Below, in pieces: positions 33,765-39,563 of a stretch of 39,563 nt of DNA (position 1 is the first letter of the stretch; each line of letters opens with the position of its first letter). The DNA is taken from positions 1-39,563 of the forward strand of contig CAIYSR010000096.1 in assembly GCA_903928895.1 (NCBI GenBank), written 5' to 3'. The position numbers were made by a program, and so were the translations under genes. Origin of the DNA: an uncultured Rhodospirillales bacterium. Lineage in GTDB: Bacteria > Pseudomonadota > Alphaproteobacteria > Acetobacterales > Acetobacteraceae. The notes beneath the pieces are model-generated. The model was not told where the DNA came from. It saw nothing but the letters and a program-made list of their open reading frames with translations, and ran no database searches.

Positions 33765-34361
33765 GTGGATGAGGAAGTGATACGCTTGATAGAGCAGGCC
33801 GCGGCGCTCTGGCGGATATCAAAGAAGCGCCCTTCGCCCGCGGCGAACGTTCTCGATAACTGGGATCGGCTTCTGAACGATTGGGTAGCCGACGACAGCA
33901 TGCCACTGCTGATCCGCAAAGGCGGTCTCTCACGAGGACAGGTCGTTCAGCACAAATCGGGACGGACGCTCGTCCCAACTGATAATACGCCTGCACATTG
34001 GTCGCTGTCGCTAACTCTCGATGGCGTCGTACCGTCACTCGACGAATGTCGTGCACAACTCGAGTCGGGCGCTTTAGGTGTTGCGCTCGCCTTCAAAGGA
34101 GACGAACGCAAGCAGGCTGCATACCACGGTATCTTGAAGAAATATAAAAATCTCACGAAATGGAGAATCTGCCATATCGAACCGGTCAGCGATGCATCCA
34201 AAACTCCCCTTCCGGAACGGAACATCGCCGACCTTCTTGAGCATTCAAAGCGTTTCTTGCGGCCCAGAAATATGTTTGTTGTCTCGCGGAGCTCCGGACT
34301 AGGAGAAGTAGGCGCCTTCATTCGGGCGTTCGCGGATGAAAATGCCACGCCTACGCAATAG
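33765..34361 (+). CDS. Hypothetical protein downstream of fic
   Basis: A 198-residue soluble protein of unknown function. It has a helical start (DEEVIRLIEQAAALWRISKK), a middle with LIRKGGLSRGQVVQHKSGRT and VPTDNTPAHWSLSLTLDGVV (about residues 50-90), and a basic stretch with HGILKKYKNLTKWRICHIEP, ending LRPRNMFVVSRSSGLGEVGA. I choose GTG 33765 because GAGGA lies eight bases before it; GTG 33759 is too close to that site. It follows fic by 36 bases on the same strand and may be co-transcribed. The GC content is lower than in the neighbours, consistent with acquired DNA. I recognise no named family. Confidence 0.65.
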   Translation: MDEEVIRLIEQAAALWRISKKRPSPAANVLDNWDRLLNDWVADDSMPLLIRKGGLSRGQVVQHKSGRTLVPTDNTPAHWSLSLTLDGVVPSLDECRAQLESGALGVALAFKGDERKQAAYHGILKKYKNLTKWRICHIEPVSDASKTPLPERNIADLLEHSKRFLRPRNMFVVSRSSGLGEVGAFIRAFADENATPTQ

Positions 34362-34461
34362 AAGTACACCGGCGGACGATGAACCTCGCCCGGGACCACT
34401 CCTGAGCGAGGCCAATCCACCTGCATTGACCGCCGCACCGCATCGCCACCTCTTCGCCGAC

Positions 34462-36426
34462 CTAGCTCCGTTTGGCGACATCGGCTCTGCCGAATGGCAG
34501 CGCCTCGAGGAGTTCCCTCGCCCGGGTCACAACGCGCAGGATCAGGCCGTTCTCGAATACCGCGACCAGGGCGCCGTCGGAGAAGCGGTCGGCGCGGAGG
34601 CAGGTGGTGAGGATGGCGGCTAGGTCGTCCTCGTTGGCGGTGGCGAGCGCTTCGCGGTCCTCGGTGAGGGCTTTGCCGTGCGGTGTGTTGTGCCAGGTTG
34701 ACCAGTCGAGGGTCCGAATCCACCCGTAGGCGTAGGCCATGTGGCTGAACTGAATGGTCTGGTCTTCGTGGACGTAGCCGCCCAGCACGATGATGTCCCC
34801 GTCCAGGCGGCTGGGAATGTAGGTGGCGGCGCGGAAGTCGGGGGCGGAGATGATGGGTTCGAAGGCGGCGAGCGCGGACAGGCGTTCGCGGAGGGTCCAG
34901 TCACCAGTCATCCAGGGCGCGGCAAACGCATCGCCGATGGTGGTAGGCCAGGTGTCGTGGGTGGATTGATCGGGTTGGCCGGCGTCGAAAAGGGCTGCAG
35001 CACTGTGTTCGAGGCGGTCGCGCCAGGCGAGGACGTCGCGCCAATCTCCTGGGATCCCTGACAGACCATAGACCGCGCCTGCCAATTGGCCCGCGATTGC
35101 CGCGGTGGTGTCGGCGTCATCGCCGAGGTTGGCGGCGAGGAGGATGGCAGATCGAAAGTCAGTTGTGCGCGACACCGCCCATACCGCGGCCTGCAGGGAT
35201 TTGGCGACATAGCCCGAACCCTGGATGCGGTCGCGATGCAGGCCACGCCAGCCGCCGTCGATTTGGGATGCGGCGTCGCCGGCCAGGATATCCGCCAGGC
35301 CCTGGCCCGCGATTGCGTCGGCCAGCATCGAGGCGAAGGTGGCCGAGGCGGCGAGGGTCGCCGGCGAACCATGCGTGGTACGGGTTTGCAGGTCCGCCAC
35401 GCGCAGCATTTGCGCATGGTTCGACCAGTGGCGCACCGCGACCGGGGCGAGGCGCATCAGGGCGCCGTTTCCGGAGGCGGAGGGCGACGCAGACCCAGCC
35501 AGCGGCTCGCCATTGCGCTTGAACCGCATCAGGGCGGATCGGGTGGTATTGCCGATATCGAAGCAGGACCCGGTGCACGAGTAGGTGCCTTGCTCGTACC
35601 AATCCTGGAAGCGCGTCATGAGGTCATTCGGATCGAGCGCTGAATCGTGCAGGAGGCTATCGGCAAGGGCGAGCGCCATTGCCGTGTCGTCGGTCCATTG
35701 GCCGCGCTTGAGGTGATGCGGGCCGCCATCGCGCATGTCGTCGAGAATGGCGAAGCGCGGCTTGGGCTGGAATTCGATGGCGGCGCCGACGGCATCGCCG
35801 ACCGCGAGGCCGATCATGGCGCCGACGGCCCTGTCGCGCAGGGCGGCGGGGGATGTCGGGGGTTGCGGTAGGGGTGTGGGACGGCCGGCCTCGACCCAGC
35901 GTTCCTGGGCGCGGGTTTCAACCGCGCCGCGACGGACCGCGCGAACCTCGGCCATGGCATCCGCTGCGGGCACACCGGATTCGACGAGCAGTCGCGCGGC
36001 GAGCATGCCGGAGCGTCCGATACCGCCGCGGCAATGGATCAGCACGCGGCCTCCGCAGGCCAACACCGTCCGCAGTTTCGCCGACCGGGCCGGCCAGGCG
36101 GCTTCGAAGGCCGCGTCGGGGACGTCGACGTCGACGATCGGCCAGTGGTGCCATTCCATGTGGCGACGGCGTACCTCGGCGCCGATAGTGGCAATCGCGA
36201 CCTTCTCCAGTTCATGCTGCTCCATGAGAGTGACGACGGCCGCGGCGTTCCAGGCCGCGATCCGGTCGAGGTCGATGCGGAGGTCGCGATCGTGATGGCC
36301 GGAGACTGAGTCGGGCTGCTTCTTGCCGGGGGCGAAGGTGATCCCGATCATGCCGCCGCCGGTGCTCATGGGCACTTCGGCAATCTGCAGCGGGTTGTTG
36401 GTCGAGGTCAGGATCTGGCGGGGCAT
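34462..36426 (-). CDS. Three-domain fusion: tyrosine-phosphatase-like + ADP-ribosylglycohydrolase + DUF6508
   Basis: A 654-residue cytoplasmic protein. Residues about 20-180 resemble CDKN3/dual-specificity phosphatases, with the active-site loop HCRGGIGRSG (131-140; Cys132, Arg138). Residues about 195-480 form an ADP-ribosylglycohydrolase (DraG-like) domain: AMIGLAVGDAVGAAIEF, the metal-binding RGQWTDDTAMALALADS (about 241-257) and the second motif LAANLGDDADTTAAI. Residues about 520-640 (PIISAPDFRAATYIPSRLDG, then AYAYGWIRTLDWSTW) match DUF6508. All key residues appear present in the two enzyme domains. ATG 36426 follows GGAG at good spacing. Removing both phosphate and ADP-ribose marks from one target is a plausible role; it is inferred. 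Confidence 0.85.
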   Translation of the reverse strand: MPRQILTSTNNPLQIAEVPMSTGGGMIGITFAPGKKQPDSVSGHHDRDLRIDLDRIAAWNAAAVVTLMEQHELEKVAIATIGAEVRRRHMEWHHWPIVDVDVPDAAFEAAWPARSAKLRTVLACGGRVLIHCRGGIGRSGMLAARLLVESGVPAADAMAEVRAVRRGAVETRAQERWVEAGRPTPLPQPPTSPAALRDRAVGAMIGLAVGDAVGAAIEFQPKPRFAILDDMRDGGPHHLKRGQWTDDTAMALALADSLLHDSALDPNDLMTRFQDWYEQGTYSCTGSCFDIGNTTRSALMRFKRNGEPLAGSASPSASGNGALMRLAPVAVRHWSNHAQMLRVADLQTRTTHGSPATLAASATFASMLADAIAGQGLADILAGDAASQIDGGWRGLHRDRIQGSGYVAKSLQAAVWAVSRTTDFRSAILLAANLGDDADTTAAIAGQLAGAVYGLSGIPGDWRDVLAWRDRLEHSAAALFDAGQPDQSTHDTWPTTIGDAFAAPWMTGDWTLRERLSALAAFEPIISAPDFRAATYIPSRLDGDIIVLGGYVHEDQTIQFSHMAYAYGWIRTLDWSTWHNTPHGKALTEDREALATANEDDLAAILTTCLRADRFSDGALVAVFENGLILRVVTRARELLEALPFGRADVAKRS

Positions 36427-36536
36427 TGGCTTTATCTCCGGTTGGTTGATGCCCCAGGCTAGACCGGCCTACGCTTGGTGCGACGCCTCGTCGGAATTGT
36501 CCGGATTGGCGGAACGGTGCCGGATGGAGATGCGCG

Positions 36537-37166
36537 ATGGCGGAGCGGTTTGTCGGGTTCTACTGGACGTTGCCGGTGAACTGGGCCGGGTTTCGCGAGC
36601 TTCCCGTGGACGTGTCCGCCGCGGCGGCGGCCAGCCAGACGATCCAATATCAGCGCGAGCGCGTGCGCCGATATGTGGCGGGCGAGCATGGCGAACTTAT
36701 CGACGAGATCGCGTTCATGGATGTGCGTACCGATCGGGCGACCGAAATTGTGGAAGCCGAACTGAAACGCCGGGTCTCAAAATACGCAGGGCGCGCGATC
36801 CTGCTGTACGTGGCCTTTGACGAACATCATCGTTGGCGGCACAACCCGTATCTCCGCGCCGCCGCGGAATCCATCGGGATCGAATTGCTCCCGCTTTCCC
36901 CTGAGCCAATCGAACTCGACGGCCGTAGGTTCGATCCGATCGCTCACTTCACGAAGTGGCGCAGCCGAGACGAGGAGGAGAAGGATCGCTTGCGCTACGA
37001 GGCCACTGACGGCCTGCGCCAGGCGCTGCAACAAATCTCCTCGAAGCGCGGACGCTGGGCGGAGATCGCTGCGACGCTGAACGCAAAGGGTGTCCGGTCG
37101 ATACAGGGTGATGTTTGGACGGCGGAGGGGGTGCGAAAACTGGCGACGAGAATGGCGGCGCTGTGA
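36537..37166 (+). CDS. Recombinase-like protein (resolvase-fold N-terminus, recombinase-type C-terminus)
   Basis: A 209-residue protein. The N-terminal part (FVGFYWTLPVNWAGFRELPV, then VRRYVAGEHGELIDEIAFMD) follows the layout of a resolvase-like Rossmann domain, but I see no catalytic serine in the expected place. The C-terminus (GRWAEIAATLNAKGVRSIQG, DVWTAEGVRKLATR; about residues 170-205) looks like the DNA-binding recombinase domain of serine recombinases, in which such helices follow the catalytic domain. ATG 36537 has GGAG seven bases upstream. It is divergent from the fusion gene with 110 bases between. It may be a non-catalytic DNA-binding relative. Confidence 0.6.
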   Translation: MAERFVGFYWTLPVNWAGFRELPVDVSAAAAASQTIQYQRERVRRYVAGEHGELIDEIAFMDVRTDRATEIVEAELKRRVSKYAGRAILLYVAFDEHHRWRHNPYLRAAAESIGIELLPLSPEPIELDGRRFDPIAHFTKWRSRDEEEKDRLRYEATDGLRQALQQISSKRGRWAEIAATLNAKGVRSIQGDVWTAEGVRKLATRMAAL

Positions 37167-37170
37167 AGTG

Positions 37171-37266
37171 GCGTCCGGCCCGCATGGCGGGAACCACGCA
37201 CGACTACGCGCCCTCGTGCTTCCACAGTCCTGCCAATGGATTTTTGGAAGCCGGGTTCTGGAAGCA
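37171..37266 (+). repeat. Direct repeat R1 (~96 bp) flanking the two-gene cassette, hairpin-forming
   Basis: This segment matches 39263-39359 in the same orientation at roughly 85-90% over its length, by eye. Shared blocks include GGGAACCACGCACGA, TACGCGCCCTC, TGCTTCCACAGT and GGATTTTTGGAAGC. The outer stem TGCTTCCA (37218-37225) with TGGAAGCA (37259-37266) is perfect. It begins five bases after the stop of the recombinase-like gene and ends 76 bases before the nuclease-like gene. Confidence 0.8.
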
Positions 37267-37342
37267 AAAAATTGATGCGCTACCTAGCGTACAGGATCAA
37301 CATCCGATAGACGCAACTGATAACGACTGGGCCGCCGCTGTC

Positions 37343-38203
37343 ATGGATTGGAGCGAGATTCTGACCCAAAGCGAAGCTGAGTTTACTCAGGAAGTGTTGG
37401 CGTACCTTGAGTCCGTTCCCTGGGCTGGGGCGCTGGTCCAGGAAATTGGGCGCCGCGGGGGACTCAGCTACAAGAACAAGCCGCTCCTGTTCGAGGCACG
37501 CGTGGCATATGCACTCGCACAGGCAGCGATCACGGCGGTCGAGTATGAGTACTGTGCCGAAGTAGGCGCCAGTAGGGTCGACTTTCGATTAGGGGGGCAA
37601 CCGGAATGGTTGGTGGAGGTCGTAAGCATCGGACGGAGTGATGCCGTTAACGAAGCAACCTTTCACTCCGGCCCATACTTCGGGACCACACTTTCGTCGC
37701 CCAATGCTTCGCAATCTATGGAGGAACGCCGGCGGAGCGAAGAGGGCGAAGCATTGCTTGTGGTACAGAAGATTGGCGAGAAGCTGCATGACGGCACGGC
37801 GCCGATCAAGTTTCCGGTTCCGTCGTCAGGAAAGTATCACGTCGTTGTCGTCGATATGCGTGGGCACCTCGGTGGGGGTGACATCATGGACTGGAGGCAG
37901 ATTGCCTATGGCGCCGAATCTGTCCCCCTGGAATATCGCAAGCATTGGCTAGACAAGAATAACCAACAGATCCCGCTGCGGGGAGTATGGCACCCGGATA
38001 ATCTGATGCGCTCTGCGGCGACAGCACGCGAAAGGCTCCACGCAATCATGTTCGTCGCAGAAGAGCACTACGTTAATGGTGGGCTTTCACAGGGGGCTTG
38101 GATTGCATGCAATCCACACTTGTTTGCCGACGAAGCGGCGGCTCGTGGGGTGCTCAATAGTTTTCCCCTTTGGCGCCCGACGAAAGAATTTGAGGGAACG
38201 TAG
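37343..38203 (+). CDS. Unknown protein, possibly PD-(D/E)XK-nuclease-like, partner of the U49 peptidase
   Basis: A 286-residue soluble protein. Near residues 51-95 it shows a helix with FEARVAYALAQAA, then SRVDFRLGGQPEWLVEVVSI, whose Asp80 and Glu92 spacing resembles the PD-(D/E)XK nuclease core, though the expected lysine after the glutamate is valine. Later segments include KYHVVVVDMRGHLGGGDIMD and RERLHAIMFVAEEHYVNGGL. I chose ATG 37343; the frame is open further upstream, through the repeat, but that part is not protein-like. There is no clear ribosome-binding site. It ends ten bases before the peptidase gene, so the two are co-transcribed. Nuclease function is a suggestion only. Confidence 0.55.
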   Translation: MDWSEILTQSEAEFTQEVLAYLESVPWAGALVQEIGRRGGLSYKNKPLLFEARVAYALAQAAITAVEYEYCAEVGASRVDFRLGGQPEWLVEVVSIGRSDAVNEATFHSGPYFGTTLSSPNASQSMEERRRSEEGEALLVVQKIGEKLHDGTAPIKFPVPSSGKYHVVVVDMRGHLGGGDIMDWRQIAYGAESVPLEYRKHWLDKNNQQIPLRGVWHPDNLMRSAATARERLHAIMFVAEEHYVNGGLSQGAWIACNPHLFADEAAARGVLNSFPLWRPTKEFEGT

Positions 38204-38213
38204 AGAGCATGCG

Positions 38214-39194
38214 ATGGCCTGGGTTCGCTCTGCCAGCAAGTGGCAATCCAACACAGGGTCGGCGCTGACCATGGCGACCACCCCCTCCAACCGAACCATC
38301 GTTCTGCATCTACTTCGGGGTGCTGTGCCCGAGCGCGCCGACAAGATCAGCAGCCTGTGGAAACAGTACGGTCATGCGGTGGAAGTCGCGGCGAGCACCA
38401 CAGGCGTGACAATGAACGCCGATGACCAGCGCATCCGGTTCGACACGAAGACGATTGACTTATTCTGGCTGCTCGGCTTTAGCGCATGGCGCGCCATCGA
38501 GGTCTATTCGCCGGCCTTAGTAGTGGCAACGTCGAGCGGAGTACCGCTCGACCAAGCCCTCAGCATCGATACTGAACGAGGCCAGTACGAATTCGATTTC
38601 AAGCAGCGCATCGGCATCGCCCACACGCTTATCACAGCCGAGCAGACATCCGACATTTCCTGGCCGGCAGACGTGCCCGAGCCGACCGCCGATCGCGAAA
38701 GCCTGGGCGACGTCCAGCACAAGGCAGCATTTGATCTCGTCTCGCTTGGGCTAGCCTTCGCCCTGCTGCACGAGTTCCAACACGTCATGTTTTGTGCAGA
38801 TAAGAGCGCGCCATCCACGCTGCCAGAAGAAGAAATCGCCTGCGATACCTATGCTCGTGACTTCATGACGAGTGGCGCCGACGCCTACGCAAAGGAGCAC
38901 GGGCACAAATTCGCAGAAGTCCAGCAGAAGCGCGCGATGGGGATAGCTCTTGCGGCGGTGATCATCCACGCGATGACACCAACGCACGCACATTGGGGTA
39001 ACCGCCAGTACCCTCCGATCGCCGAACGGCTGACCGCGATGATAAACGGCTACACTCTCCCGGACGGTTCGTCCTTCTGGCCTTTTACGGCCTGCCTGCT
39101 GATCGCGCTCATGCGCGGGGAGAATCGCCCACTCGACATTGTCGCGCACACGGACAGGGAAATGGTCGACTTGCTTCTCGACCGGCTCCGCTGA
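38214..39194 (+). CDS. Peptidase U49 (Lit-like) family metalloprotease, candidate abortive-infection effector
   Basis: A 326-residue protein with a zinc-metalloprotease site: LLHEFQHVMF (HExxH at 186-190) and, 15-20 residues later, PEEEIACDTYARDFM (third ligand probably in 205-211). HEF-H followed by EEE-x-x-CD is the arrangement of Lit (peptidase U49), the E. coli phage-exclusion protease that cleaves EF-Tu when T4 Gol peptide appears. The flanking segments (DLVSLGLAFALLHE and GIALAAVIIHAM) fit the same family. ATG 38214 is used; ATG 38271 is an alternative. With the upstream gene it forms a cassette between two direct repeats. That it acts on phage infection is inferred from the family. Confidence 0.75.
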   Translation: MAWVRSASKWQSNTGSALTMATTPSNRTIVLHLLRGAVPERADKISSLWKQYGHAVEVAASTTGVTMNADDQRIRFDTKTIDLFWLLGFSAWRAIEVYSPALVVATSSGVPLDQALSIDTERGQYEFDFKQRIGIAHTLITAEQTSDISWPADVPEPTADRESLGDVQHKAAFDLVSLGLAFALLHEFQHVMFCADKSAPSTLPEEEIACDTYARDFMTSGADAYAKEHGHKFAEVQQKRAMGIALAAVIIHAMTPTHAHWGNRQYPPIAERLTAMINGYTLPDGSSFWPFTACLLIALMRGENRPLDIVAHTDREMVDLLLDRLR

Positions 39195-39262
39195 CGGCCA
39201 GGGAGCGTGCCACGTGACGTACCGGCTTCCGTCTTTCGCCGGCGCCATCCGTATCGTGAGGA

Positions 39263-39359
39263 GCCGTCCAGTTCGATGGCCGGGAACCACGCACGAGTAC
39301 GCGCCCTCTTGCTTCCACAGTGCTTCCAGAGGATTTTTGGAAGCGGGTTTGTGGAAGCA
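39263..39359 (+). repeat. Direct repeat R2 (~97 bp), nested hairpin, next to tRNA-fMet
   Basis: The second copy of R1. Here the stem is doubled: outer TGCTTCCA (39310-39317) with TGGAAGCA (39352-39359), inner TGCTTCCA (39321-39328) with TGGAAGC (39338-39344). It begins 68 bases after the stop of the peptidase gene and ends 36 bases before the tRNA-fMet 3' end. It could serve as a terminator-like RNA structure, a recombination site, or a dispersed intergenic repeat. Confidence 0.8.
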
Positions 39360-39395
39360 GGAAGGCGCATAAGCATTTGGAATATTTAGAGAATT

Positions 39396-39472
<77 letters not shown>

Positions 39473-39515
39473 TGGGTGTGGGTGGGTTGGTTTTGAGTGA
39501 AGAGTCTGGGTTGGA

Positions 39516-39563
39516 AGACCTGGCGGCGACCTACTCTCCCGTGCCTTGAGACACAGTACCATG
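39516..39563 (-). rRNA. 5S rRNA, 3' part (cut by window edge)
   Basis: The minus strand reads CATGGTACTGTGTCTCAAGG, then CACGGGAGAGTAGGTCGCCG and CCAGGTCTTCC, the conserved 3' portion of bacterial 5S rRNA. The exact 3' end is within a few bases of 39516. The rest of the rRNA operon is outside the window to the right. Confidence 0.93.

Noticed and set aside
36949-37267. Minus-strand frames over repeat R1 (and similar ones over R2 at 39050-39376)
   Set aside because: The two copies are read in different frames with frame-breaking differences, so the similarity is at the DNA level (repeat), not protein.

Overview
The window is high-GC DNA, most likely from an alphaproteobacterium of the Rhodospirillales/Acetobacteraceae type. 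The basis is family resemblance, very high GC at third codon positions, dense ATGA start/stop overlaps, and a 5S rRNA - tRNA-fMet order at the right edge. This placement is inference and no comparison was run. Much of the window is accessory DNA: intact operons alternate with broken genes, insertion-sequence remnants and phage-like fragments.

Left part (1-9.8 kb). An ISAzo13-like transposase start is cut by the window edge. A complete dipeptide-type ABC binding protein follows, then a stretch with hairpins, a tRNA-end-like sequence and an IS21 (istA) remnant. Next come a D-2-hydroxyacid dehydrogenase, a truncated family-4 binding protein and the first of three scattered remnants of a small membrane protein. 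An RND efflux locus has an intact adaptor and a divergent TetR regulator with two palindromic operators, but its pump has lost most of its length through an internal deletion. A mosaic of gene fragments closes this part.

Centre (9.9-18 kb). Eleven co-directional genes form one tightly coupled operon, with four-base ATGA overlaps at all junctions but one. It encodes an amino-acid-type ABC importer (binding protein, one permease, ATPase), two paralogous luciferase-like flavin monooxygenases, an acyl-CoA-dehydrogenase-like (HsaA/DszC-type) monooxygenase, an SDR protein with a degenerate active site, two tandem TIGR04076 proteins, an ABM-domain monooxygenase and a final unknown protein. A hairpin sits on the last stop codon. 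It looks like uptake plus oxidative breakdown of one unidentified small molecule.

Export locus (18.7-25 kb). Two divergent arms form a complete MacB/HlyD/TolC-type trans-envelope exporter. The minus arm is a small lipoprotein, an ATPase and an FtsX-like permease; the plus arm is a TolC-like channel and an adaptor. Each arm ends with a gene for a small secreted protein. The two secreted proteins resemble each other at both ends, so they are candidate cargo or partners of the exporter.

Right part (25-39.4 kb). A GntR/FCD regulator lies divergent to a family-5 binding protein that has lost its start codon (ATC) and its C-terminus. The C-terminal break is the junction with a phage-like block (AAA_24 ATPase, AlpA-like HTH). 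A defence-like island follows: a QueC-like PP-loop protein with a helical partner; a Fic protein with an overlapping palindromic operator; a three-domain tyrosine-phosphatase/ADP-ribosylglycohydrolase/DUF6508 fusion; a recombinase-like protein; and a pair (nuclease-like protein plus Lit/peptidase U49-like metalloprotease) between two ~96-bp direct repeats that fold as hairpins. The island abuts tRNA-fMet and 5S rRNA on the minus strand. The QueC-like pair and the repeat-flanked U49 cassette are the best candidates for undescribed anti-phage systems.
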